Assembly: GCF_040703125.1 (NCBI RefSeq)
Contig: NZ_CP160035.1
Location: 744,001-808,000 of the forward strand
Direction: 5' to 3'
DNA from: Flavobacterium ovatum
GTDB taxonomy: Bacteria > Bacteroidota > Bacteroidia > Flavobacteriales > Flavobacteriaceae
Length of the DNA: 64,000 nucleotides
Made by a program: the position numbers and the translations under genes. Below the pieces are notes generated by a model. It worked only from the letters and a program-made list of their open reading frames with translations, did no database searches and had not been told where the DNA came from. Position 1 is the stretch's first letter. The number at the start of each line of letters is the position of its first letter. Positions 1 to 7,311 of this stretch are shown in pieces.

Positions 1-371
1 TTTACGTCGATTTCTTCTCTTTCGGTTTTCATGGTGTCTGGCATGCGTATCGCCATTTTCATCAACTCGGTTTCATCGGCTGCAGGATATACTTCGCGCA
101 ACTGACTGATGTAGGCTTTTACGATTGGCACATTTACCTTGGTCGATGTTTGCTCGGCAGTACTTTCGATAAAAATAGAGAAATCTACTTTTCCTCTTTC
201 GAGTTTTGTAGCAAGTTGGGTGCGGAGACCTAATTCCATTTCACGATATAAAGAAGGCATTCTAGCGTTGAGATCTAGGCCTTTGCTGTTTAGGGATTTT
301 ACTTCTACGGTAACTTTTTTGGTTGGTAATTGCAAAGTAGCTTTACCAAAACCTGTCATTGATTGTATCAT
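1..371 (-). CDS. YicC/YloC family endoribonuclease, N-terminal part (cut by window edge)
   Basis: The minus strand from 371 reads MIQSMTGFGKATLQLPTKKV and stays open for 123 codons to the window edge. The MTGFGxA opening at residues 5-11 is the hallmark of the YicC family, whose members are about 290 residues, so roughly 40 percent is present. E. coli YicC is an endoribonuclease linked to small-RNA turnover; this is knowledge of the family, not something visible here. I chose the ATG at 371 rather than the one at 359 because it gives the family's usual four residues before MTGFG. The downstream neighbour lies outside the window. Confidence 0.9.
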   Translation of the reverse strand, partial: MIQSMTGFGKATLQLPTKKVTVEVKSLNSKGLDLNARMPSLYREMELGLRTQLATKLERGKVDFSIFIESTAEQTSTKVNVPIVKAYISQLREVYPAADETELMKMAIRMPDTMKTEREEIDV

Positions 372-433
372 ACTTTTTTATAAGAAAGCCCAAATATACG
401 GAAAAAGTTTTTTGGTCGTACTGTGACATAAGG

Positions 434-468
434 TTACGCAAAGATTCACAGAGGAAACACGGAGATAC
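434..468. repeat. Degenerate 11-bp-period CTTTGTG-type repeat
   Basis: On the minus strand this reads CTCCGTGTTTC, CTCTGTGAAT, CTTTGCGTAAC, three units of about 11 bp. It looks like a decayed relative of the cleaner array at 60604..60641. It lies in the 450 bp gap between the YicC and ArsC-like genes, which holds only repeats. Confidence 0.4.
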
Positions 469-484
469 GCTGGGTATTTTTGAA

Positions 485-553
485 CATTTAAGTTTTGTTT
501 ATTGGGCTAACGCTGAATTTTTAAAACATATAAGAAATGTAAGCTCATATAAG
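485..553. repeat. Solo copy of the TAAG-phased repeat
   Basis: ACATATAAG, AATGTAAG and CTCATATAAG follow one another with TAAG at 531, 540 and 550 (spacing 9 and 10), plus a CATTTAAG upstream at 485. The same spacing and nearly the same sequence make up the inverted repeats around the GxxExxY gene at 21201..21799. No gene is associated with this copy. Confidence 0.6.
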
Positions 554-580
554 CGTGGAAGGGAAAAACTAGAAATTCAG

Positions 581-668
581 ATTTTTGATTAACGATATTG
601 TGTACGATAATCGTTTTCAGGTAACCAAAAAATCTGAAATCGATAATCGTTGGTCTTCAATCAAAAAT
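581..668. repeat. GATTAACGAT intergenic element with terminal inverted repeats
   Basis: An 88 bp element bounded by ATTTTTGATT (581..590) and its exact complement AATCAAAAAT (659..668). The interior carries the small palindrome ACGATAATCGT. A clearly related copy lies at 48011..48090, and shorter relatives lie at 47823, 35278 and 35381. It has no coding capacity. Confidence 0.65.
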
Positions 669-688
669 ATTTTTCACTAAGAGGTTTG

Positions 689-794
689 CGTGAAGGATAG
701 GAATAAGCTACCAAAGTAGCATGGATAGCCTGACAGCAGTAGAGAAAGGGGCTTTGTGAGCGCATGCTAGATTTAGCCCCTTTTTCTACTGCTG
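689..794 (+). repeat. Two-hairpin structured element, copy 1
   Basis: Hairpin 1 is GCTAC (707..711) with GTAGC (716..720). Hairpin 2 pairs 734..753 with 775..794, a 20 bp stem with one G-U position and a 21 nt loop, opening with CAGCAGTAG and closing with CTACTGCTG. The linker contains GATAGCCTGA. A second locus (17266..17392, minus strand) has the same order: short hairpin, ATAGC linker, CAGCAG-anchored long hairpin. It could also act as terminator of the ArsC-like gene ending at 822, but the minus strand lacks a clear U-run. Confidence 0.55.
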
Positions 795-821
795 GCACGC
801 CCAAATGATTTTAATTTTGGA

Positions 822-1178
822 CTATACTAATCCTAATTTTTTGTGCAATTTGAGGATGTTTGGCTGGGTGTTTCCAATGAAAATTTCATCATTTATCACA
901 AAAACGGGGCGACTCAAAAAGGTGTAATGCTCTAGGAGGTATTTTTTGTAATCGTCCTCGGTTAGGGATTTGTCTTTGAGATTTAAGGTTTTGTACAAAA
1001 CGGCTTTTTTGCTAAAAAGTGCTTCATAACTTCCTGAAAGTTGATATAATTGGTCAATTTCTTCCTCAGTAAGAGGGTTTTGTTTGATGTCGTGATAGGC
1101 CAAATCAAGGTCTTTAGGTAAGGCTTTGATGATTTTTCGACAAGTGTCACAACTGGCTAAATAATATATTTTGTTCAT
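822..1178 (-). CDS. ArsC/Spx-like arsenate reductase family protein
   Basis: A 118-residue thioredoxin-fold protein of the ArsC/YffB family, full length for it. The N-terminal strand is followed by CDTC (C10, C13) and then by helix KIIKAL. The conserved LSRP segment near residues 87-90 holds the arginine that contacts the substrate or thiolate in ArsC enzymes. True arsenate reductases keep the first cysteine but normally lack the CxxC pair, so a general thiol-redox role is as likely. It stands alone, divergent from the DinB gene, with no arsenic resistance genes nearby. Confidence 0.85.
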   Translation of the reverse strand: MNKIYYLASCDTCRKIIKALPKDLDLAYHDIKQNPLTEEEIDQLYQLSGSYEALFSKKAVLYKTLNLKDKSLTEDDYKKYLLEHYTFLSRPVFVINDEIFIGNTQPNILKLHKKLGLV

Positions 1179-1250
1179 GATATTGGAATTTCTAACTGCA
1201 AAGTAACTTTATTTAAGATGGAATTTGCGTATTTTTAGCAAAAAAAATAG

Positions 1251-1709
1251 ATGATGGATTCAATATTTGAAGTTTTAAAAATACAACGAAATCTGGCTGT
1301 ACAGTTTTTAGATCATTATACGCTGGAGCAATTAAATACAATTCCAGAGGGTTATCGCAATAATTTGATTTGGAATATCGCGCACATGGTCGTGACGCAA
1401 CAATTATTGGTTTATAAATTTTCGGGCTTGCCAATGCAGGTTTCAGACGAATTGGTAGAACGTTACAAAAAAGGGACCGAAGTTACGGCTCCCGCAACCG
1501 AAACAGAGATTGCCGAAATAAAGACCTTGCTTGTCGATACGGCTGTACAAAATGAAAAGGATTTTGCCAACGGTCTATTTGTAAATTATGCGGAATATCC
1601 AACCTCAACAGGTTTTGTGATAAAAAATGTGGCTGACGCACTTAGTTTTAACGTTTTTCACGAAGGAATGCACATTGGAATTATGATGCGCTTGAGAAAG
1701 TTGGTGTAA
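1251..1709 (+). CDS. DinB family putative metal-dependent hydrolase
   Basis: A 152-residue four-helix-bundle protein of the DinB/YfiT superfamily. The expected metal triad is visible: H45 in NIAHMVVTQ, and H137 and H141 in the FHEGMHIG motif at the end of the last helix. Family members include thiol-dependent S-transferases, but most bacterial ones have no known reaction. Two adjacent ATG codons (1251 and 1254) are possible starts. The gene is monocistronic and ends at a strong hairpin terminator. The substrate cannot be predicted. Confidence 0.85.
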   Translation: MMDSIFEVLKIQRNLAVQFLDHYTLEQLNTIPEGYRNNLIWNIAHMVVTQQLLVYKFSGLPMQVSDELVERYKKGTEVTAPATETEIAEIKTLLVDTAVQNEKDFANGLFVNYAEYPTSTGFVIKNVADALSFNVFHEGMHIGIMMRLRKLV

Positions 1710-1737
1710 ATGAATTATAATTCTGTTTTATGGATAT

Positions 1738-1774
1738 AAAAAATGTTGCTGGATTTCTCTAGCAACATTTTTTT
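1738..1774 (+). terminator. Rho-independent terminator after the DinB gene, probably bidirectional
   Basis: AAATGTTGCT (1741..1750) pairs with AGCAACATTT (1761..1770) across a 10 nt loop, followed by a T-run. It lies between two genes that converge (ends at 1709 and 1792). Confidence 0.8.
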
Positions 1775-1791
1775 GAATTCTGCCTTTCAAC

Positions 1792-4671
1792 CTACTTACC
1801 TACTATAAATTTTAAACTTGTTTTTACACCTTGTTGATTTTTGACCGCAACAAAGTAGATCCCTGTACTTAAACGGGTTACATTTATTGGCTCATCACTT
1901 GAAACAGTGCCGCTGAACATTAACTTTCCGTTACTATCAATAATGGAATATGAGCTGTTATCTGCTATATTGGTTAACTTGATTATGCCATTGTTTTTGA
2001 CAGGATTTGGATAGATTGTAGTTTGGGTTTTTAGCTGAACTTTTTCTTCAACTGATAATAAAGCCGCATCAATCGTTCCTTTGTACCAACCACTTCCCCA
2101 TCCTGCTGACCACAAAATATTTTGATTGTCTGGGTCTGGTTTTACATCAACCACTCGGTCTGAATGGGCCAGCCCTTTGTTGATCTTAATCCAATTCACA
2201 CCTGCATCTATTGATAGAAAAACGCCCGTGTTTTTGAAATTATCGACCATATTAGGCACTTGGGCTGCTGCCGAAATCACAATTATATTCGAATTTACTG
2301 GAGATACTTCTGTCTGCCATATGTAGGGTGATTCAAATATTCTTGTCCAATTTGCTCCGTTGTCGGCACTTTTCCAAACACCTCCTGCGCTCAAAGCACC
2401 CGATCTTGATCCCGCAGATATAAACATAAAACCTGTATTTCTATCAATAAAAAAATTATTAACTGATTTAATAGCGGACGGAATTGTCATTTGTGTCCAA
2501 CTTTGACCGTTATTTATAGACTTATATAATCCCCCTGGATCTGAATTGCTAAATTGATTTACCGATGCGTAAATTGTATTTGTATTTGCTGGATCCATTG
2601 TTATCCTACGAATACTTCCTGTAGAAGCAGGCAAACCAGAATTACTTAATGTCCATGTAAAACCCGCATCTGTTGATCTATAAAAACCATAACCACCTTT
2701 TGTCAACACGCTTTCGTCTACCGAAGTACCTACTTCTGAAATTGCTCTTCTGGTTGCACAGAAATACATATTATTGGGATTGTTAGGGTCTATCAACAAT
2801 GAGTTTTGAAAAGCTAAATTCTCATAACTATTATTACTAGCAGTGAATATCTGGCTAATATTTTGCCAAGTAGCCCCGCCATCTGTAGTTCTTCGTAACC
2901 AACCTCTATGGTCTTGCCTAGTAACAAGAATGTAAATTGTATTTGGATCTGTTGGGTGAGCAGCTACGGTAGCGGCCGTATGAGCGGCGACATTACCATT
3001 ATAATCATGTACTTGTCCTTCAATTTGTTCGATAACGACATCATTGGCAATAGTACTTGTTGTGGTTCCTTTTGTTTGCCATAGACCATGCTCTCCGCTA
3101 CAAAATAATTTTCTACCTGGTACTCCGGTTTCCACTAGCATAAATCGACCAGGAAGATTGGTATTTCCTCGTCCTATCCATTTATTGCTATTTGGTGCCG
3201 CCTCAATATCATCAGCTTGTTGCCAAGATGTTCCACTGTCATTTGAACGAAGCAATTGTTGGTCGATTCCTGTAAAAATTTCTCCATTTTTATTGATTGC
3301 TAACATCCTTGCTCCTGCAGCAGTTTCGTCACTAGCATCCATATCCTTTTGCATATGAGAATAGTCTATATTAGCACCCGTAGGATTGTTTCTTGCCTGC
3401 CAATAGCCACTGTTTGTATTGTTTTTCCAATAAATTCCTGATCTTGAACTAGCGATCCATGTTGCTCCGCCATCAACTGTTTTCCAAACATCACCAGGTC
3501 CAAAACTGAAATCATGTCTCTTGTTATGCAAAATATAGATTTCATTCTTGTTTGTTGGATTAACAACTATCCTATTAAAGGTTTGCAACGCTTGTGTAGG
3601 ATAGGACGTATAAGTTGCTTGCGAAACAGATTTAGATATCCCCAACCAATTCGCTACTGTACGATGGTAACTATCTCTTGACGAATAATCTGTAACCGAT
3701 TGCATATTGAGTCCCAAATTACCTGTGATACTTTGCCATGAAAGGCCGCTATCGGTACTTTTATAGATTCCGCCAGTGCTATTGATTGTATTTCCGCTTG
3801 GAGTATAAACCGTTTGTTCTACAGCATATAAAATAAATTCACCAGAAGTGGCATTGTAATACGACGTTAAATCACGTGGTCTATTGTTTGGTAATCCTGT
3901 CGCACTTGAACTCCAAGTCACACCCAAATTTGTACTTCTGTACATTCCTTGAGCGGTAGCCATGATAACAATATTTGGATTGTTTCTATCAAATAGAATC
4001 CTACCCACATCTAGATCTGCATCTAAACCGGTAGCCACTTTTGTCCAGCTCACCCCTTTGTTGGTTGTTTTCCAGACATAACCATAGTTGGACCTTGATA
4101 TCATTTGTCCTTGCGGTTGGGCCAAAGTTCTATGAACATCTTTTACATTCCAAAAATCACCAGCACCCAAAAACCAAATGTTATCATTGGTAGGATGTAT
4201 AGCCAACTTAGAGTGGCATTTTCCCATTGTTGCCAATTCTGTCCAATTTCGTCCTCTATCGGTAGTGGTATAGATTTTTCCGCTGGAAATACTTCCACTT
4301 TGATCATTTGCAAAGGCAACACCATAATCAGCATCCTGCAAAGAGAACTGTATATCAATTACCCTACGCATGTCGAGTCCGTTGCCATCACTATCTTTTA
4401 AAGTAGACCATGATTGTCCGTTGTCCCAGGTACCAAATGCAGCATGCATGTCTGCACCGCTAAACATCACATTTGCATCTGTGGGGTGACACCAAAACTC
4501 TTCACAGTAGCCAGAAGTACCTGGCGAAATATTCACCCATTGCACCAAAGGAGATGACTGAATCTTTTGAGTTTGCAATTGATTAAAACTGATAAATGAA
4601 CCTTGAGCAAAAGATAAATGCGTTGTTATAGTAAGTAAAAAAGGTACAATAGAAGGTAAAATTCTTTTCAT
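1792..4671 (-). CDS. Secreted BNR/sortilin-repeat protein with type IX sorting domain
   Basis: A 959-residue protein. A signal peptide at 1-22 ends in LSFAQ. The body carries about a dozen Asp-box motifs of the form S/T-x-D-x-G-x-x-W (for example TTDRGRNW, STDSGLSW, TTDGGATW, STDAGFTW), which mark tandem BNR/sortilin beta-propeller blades. Residues 884-959 form a type IX secretion (Por/SprA) sorting domain that starts at TIYPNP and has GIYFV near its end. It is therefore exported through T9SS to the surface or medium. GH74-type glycosidases share this blade layout, but I cannot assign catalytic acids, so the enzymatic role is open. Monocistronic. Confidence 0.85.
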   Translation of the reverse strand: MKRILPSIVPFLLTITTHLSFAQGSFISFNQLQTQKIQSSPLVQWVNISPGTSGYCEEFWCHPTDANVMFSGADMHAAFGTWDNGQSWSTLKDSDGNGLDMRRVIDIQFSLQDADYGVAFANDQSGSISSGKIYTTTDRGRNWTELATMGKCHSKLAIHPTNDNIWFLGAGDFWNVKDVHRTLAQPQGQMISRSNYGYVWKTTNKGVSWTKVATGLDADLDVGRILFDRNNPNIVIMATAQGMYRSTNLGVTWSSSATGLPNNRPRDLTSYYNATSGEFILYAVEQTVYTPSGNTINSTGGIYKSTDSGLSWQSITGNLGLNMQSVTDYSSRDSYHRTVANWLGISKSVSQATYTSYPTQALQTFNRIVVNPTNKNEIYILHNKRHDFSFGPGDVWKTVDGGATWIASSRSGIYWKNNTNSGYWQARNNPTGANIDYSHMQKDMDASDETAAGARMLAINKNGEIFTGIDQQLLRSNDSGTSWQQADDIEAAPNSNKWIGRGNTNLPGRFMLVETGVPGRKLFCSGEHGLWQTKGTTTSTIANDVVIEQIEGQVHDYNGNVAAHTAATVAAHPTDPNTIYILVTRQDHRGWLRRTTDGGATWQNISQIFTASNNSYENLAFQNSLLIDPNNPNNMYFCATRRAISEVGTSVDESVLTKGGYGFYRSTDAGFTWTLSNSGLPASTGSIRRITMDPANTNTIYASVNQFSNSDPGGLYKSINNGQSWTQMTIPSAIKSVNNFFIDRNTGFMFISAGSRSGALSAGGVWKSADNGANWTRIFESPYIWQTEVSPVNSNIIVISAAAQVPNMVDNFKNTGVFLSIDAGVNWIKINKGLAHSDRVVDVKPDPDNQNILWSAGWGSGWYKGTIDAALLSVEEKVQLKTQTTIYPNPVKNNGIIKLTNIADNSSYSIIDSNGKLMFSGTVSSDEPINVTRLSTGIYFVAVKNQQGVKTSLKFIVGK

Positions 4672-4697
4672 AAATATTTTATTTTAAATGCAAAGAC

Positions 4698-4705
4698 CAA
4701 AATTA
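4698..4705 (-). promoter_or_regulatory. Bacteroidota -7 box for the BNR-repeat gene
   Basis: The minus strand carries TAATTTTG, an exact TAnnTTTG match, 27 bp before the ATG at 4671. No well-spaced -33 TTG is evident. Confidence 0.4.
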
Positions 4706-5116
4706 ACCAAACAATTTCCCTTTATAATTTCAAACAGTTTTTATTCTATCACAAATGATTTATTAATGAACAATTAACCCGATTTACAAGTCTTTACACA
4801 AATAACAGACTCATATTTCGCTAATTATCTATAAAATGAAATACTGTTATTAATTGCTAATGTACCAAAGCCAGTTTGAAACAAGAATTACAGTCAATTA
4901 CAAATAAAGAGAACTTTCTTATTCAAAAAAAACCGCCACAAAAAATAAACACACCCAGCATTAAAAAACATAATATACTGATTTAGATATTATTATAAAT
5001 TATATTAATTTTTTTTTACGATGCATAACAATACTATTTCACAACATAGTATACACTTCCTCAAGTCAATGTAATACCACGCAATGTTACTTTTCTAATT
5101 CTAAATAAAAAGAACC
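4706..5116. other. AT-rich intergenic region without recognisable features
   Basis: Very AT-rich DNA between the BNR-repeat gene and the decayed ORFs. I find no ORF with family resemblance, no strong hairpin with U-run and no copy of the dispersed repeats here. Confidence 0.5.
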
Positions 5117-5329
5117 ATGCCGAATTTTACTCCCATCATTCACGTACATCCGTCAATTAAGCCATACGGAAATAGGTTTTACCCGAATAACAATTTCAAA
5201 GACCTTTTGAGTCCTTCTTGCATTTGGTACAAAGACCGCCCTACCGTAGTAGATAAATTACCAGAAAATGCCGTTGGTGTTGGCAGGTATAGTCAAAGTG
5301 ATTTTAGCACGATTACCGAAGGTTTCTAA
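5117..5329 (+). CDS. Short ORF of unknown function, probably a gene fragment
   Basis: A 70-residue reading frame (starts MPNFTPIIHVHPSIK, ends STITEGF). I do not recognise it. It has no signal peptide or membrane segment. It precedes the frameshifted ORF at 5415 on the same strand and is separated from it by 85 bp containing stops, so both may be parts of one decayed locus. It may equally be noncoding. Confidence 0.3.
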   Translation: MPNFTPIIHVHPSIKPYGNRFYPNNNFKDLLSPSCIWYKDRPTVVDKLPENAVGVGRYSQSDFSTITEGF

Positions 5330-5414
5330 AGCATTATTTGCTTATCGCAATACCCGATTGAAAAGGATTTTTTTTTAAATAAAAGGATCAAAATCTAAAA
5401 TTCTCGGGAAATTT

Positions 5415-5899
5415 TTGAGTTTTATGAGTTTGTTGAGCAAGCAAAGGGTGGATTATGTTTTAAGTTCCAAATACAACTACTTTGAAGACCTGAATAAAGA
5501 ATATGAATACTTAAAAATACTTAATGGCTGTTCGCCAAACGGTAGCAGCAAGACCTATGGTCTTATAGGTTCTAGAGCGGACTTAATTTCGACCACAAAT
5601 TTATATGTTATCTTGACTACTGAAGGCACTCACGTTTTTTGTTATAGCACAGACACTCGAAATCCCAACAACTGGAAAAACCTAGCGCAAAATGTTGCTA
5701 AAGTAAAAACTAGGATACTCAGCCTTTTTCTATAACTCTTGCTAATCACTTTTATGATGATTTATATACGCATGCTCAAATTTTATATGATGCTTCGGCA
5801 AAATTATTAAATCAGGAATAGGCCATGCGCAATGACGGATTTACGCATGAGGATACCGAAATTCCGATTAGTGCTTTGGGTGAAGAATTAATCGAATAA
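5415..5899 (+). pseudogene. Frameshifted remnant of an unrecognised protein gene
   Basis: The first frame codes for 106 residues, including the coherent stretch NYFEDLNKEYEYLKIL, and stops at 5735. Close to that point a second frame becomes open and continues as TLANHFYDDLYTHAQILYD up to a stop at 5821. A further short frame (5825..5899) reads MRNDGFTHEDTEIPI and ends GEELIE. Three successive protein-like pieces in shifted frames suggest a gene broken by indels. I do not recognise the family. An alternative is two small overlapping genes, which I think less likely. Confidence 0.45.
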
Positions 5900-6032
5900 T
5901 TGCAACAAACCAATAATTGCATACGGATTCATATTAATGTCAAACACATCTCTAAAGAATATAGAACTACTTAATCCTTTGTACAAGTAATTGCGTCCAA
6001 AAATTACTTCTAAATAATGTCTTAAATAAAGC

Positions 6033-6060
6033 TTGTTTTGGTGATGATATGTTATTTTTG
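6033..6060 (+). promoter_or_regulatory. Predicted promoter of the photolyase operon
   Basis: TATTTTTG at 6053..6060 is an exact TAnnTTTG -7 box. A TTG at 6033..6035 lies 17 bp upstream as the -33 element. The start of transcription would fall near 6066, just before the 34 bp palindrome at 6077 and about 120 nt before the first gene. Confidence 0.45.
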
Positions 6061-6076
6061 TTTAACTTTGCTTAAC

Positions 6077-6110
6077 AATGATTAAACAAAAATATTTTTA
6101 TTTAATCATT
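6077..6110. promoter_or_regulatory. 34 bp near-perfect palindrome in the photolyase operon leader
   Basis: Two 17 bp arms meet with no spacer: AATGATTAAACAAAAAT (6077..6093) and ATTTTTATTTAATCATT (6094..6110). They are complementary at all but one position. It lies between the predicted -7 box and the first gene. This is the geometry of an operator for a dimeric repressor, or of an RNA hairpin in the leader. It is not an obvious terminator because no U-run follows. Confidence 0.55.
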
Positions 6111-6186
6111 CGAAAAGAAAGCAAACTATTAATAAAAGCTCTTGTGGTTTCTAAATCGTTTGGTATTGTAAATTAAAATAATAGTC

Positions 6187-6588
6187 ATGAAAAATAAAAT
6201 ACCTGATAATGTTGTCTTTTCCAATGAGGAAGGATTTAATGCCAACCTATTGCCTTACGGAACAAATGTAGGTGCACCAGTAATTAGAGTGGACGATGTG
6301 GTTTCATGGAAAAGTAGAGGAATTAGCACCGTAAACAAGGAGTTTGAAACTAAGTTTATGGAACTAAAATTACAATATCAAAATCTAATACAAGAATTCG
6401 AATGGAATGAATTAGTGTACAATGCTAAGTTTTCATTTGAACCTATTGTTGGCGAAATCTATCATATGTATAGAGATGTAAATGGTGGAAACTTCCTTTC
6501 ATTGATCGCCCCACAAGAATGGAATAAAGAACACATTGGCACTTTTAAATTAAATAGTGATAAAAAATGGATACTGCTTCATCAATAA
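6187..6588 (+). CDS. DUF2452 family protein
   Basis: A 133-residue soluble protein matching DUF2452 as I know it from flavobacteria: PDNVVFSNEE at the start, the core VGAPVIRVDDVVSWKSRG, the segment FSFEPIVGEIYHMY, and a C-terminal GTFKLNSDKKWI. The function is unknown. It is the first gene of the photolyase operon, 72 bp before the flavin reductase and on the same strand. The shared context suggests a role in light or flavin physiology, but the sequence alone does not show it. Confidence 0.85.
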   Translation: MKNKIPDNVVFSNEEGFNANLLPYGTNVGAPVIRVDDVVSWKSRGISTVNKEFETKFMELKLQYQNLIQEFEWNELVYNAKFSFEPIVGEIYHMYRDVNGGNFLSLIAPQEWNKEHIGTFKLNSDKKWILLHQ

Positions 6589-6660
6589 GCTTTTTAGAAA
6601 TGTATTCAATTGAAATATAGCAAGAACACAAACTTTGAAACAATAAATTTTTTAAAAAAC

Positions 6661-7311
6661 ATGAGTAAAAAAACAATTATTTGTAGTGATGAACTTGATG
6701 TATTAGAAAAGCAACAACGTGTAAATTTAATCAATAGTTTAGGTGGTTTTAAAAGTGTGGCTTTAGTGGGAACAGCAGATTCAAATGGAAATACTAATGC
6801 AGCCATTTTTAGCTCTTTTTTTCATATTGGCGCGAATCCACCACTAATCGGAATGATTTTTCGACCAAGTCCGCCAGAACGAGATACGATGCGAAATATC
6901 ATAGAAACAGGATTTTACACCATCAATCATATTAACGAAAGCATTTATAAACAAGCACACCAAACATCCGCAAGGTATGATGCAGACGTATCTGAATTTG
7001 ATGCAACGGGCTTAACTCCCGAATATAAAAATAATTTTTTCGCCCCTTTTGTAGCCGAAAGTAACGTCCAATTAGGAATTGAATATAAAGATAAAATTGA
7101 GATAGCGATCAACAATACAACCATTATTATTGGGGAAATTATTCAAATACATATCCCTGAAGATTGTTTGCTTGAAGATGGATTTGTCAACTTAGAAAAA
7201 GCAAATACAATTACAACCTCTGGGCTAGATAGTTATCACAAAACCACTCAACTGGATCGATTAAGCTATGCAAAACCCAATAAAGAAGTAACCTCCATAA
7301 TTCAAAATTGA
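6661..7311 (+). CDS. Flavin reductase family (FMN-binding) protein
   Basis: A 216-residue protein of the flavin reductase-like/flavoredoxin family. The N-terminal half contains the split-barrel flavin-binding core (KSVALVGTADSNGNTNAA, then FFHIGANPPLIGMIFRPS) and NTITTSGLDSYH lies near the C-terminus. I chose the ATG at 6661; an upstream TTG at 6610 in the same frame would add 17 residues with no family support. Its stop overlaps the TTG start of the next gene, so the two are translationally coupled. It could supply reduced flavin to the photolyases encoded beside it, which is inference. Confidence 0.85.
   Translation: MSKKTIICSDELDVLEKQQRVNLINSLGGFKSVALVGTADSNGNTNAAIFSSFFHIGANPPLIGMIFRPSPPERDTMRNIIETGFYTINHINESIYKQAHQTSARYDADVSEFDATGLTPEYKNNFFAPFVAESNVQLGIEYKDKIEIAINNTTIIIGEIIQIHIPEDCLLEDGFVNLEKANTITTSGLDSYHKTTQLDRLSYAKPNKEVTSIIQN

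Noticed and set aside
139..426. Open plus-strand frame opposite the YicC gene
   Set aside because: The minus strand codes for the conserved MTGFG opening of YicC; the plus frame has no family resemblance and runs past the start of that gene.
6077..6110. The 34 bp palindrome considered as a terminator
   Set aside because: No T-run follows, it lies upstream of the operon, and the preceding DNA holds only decayed ORFs.
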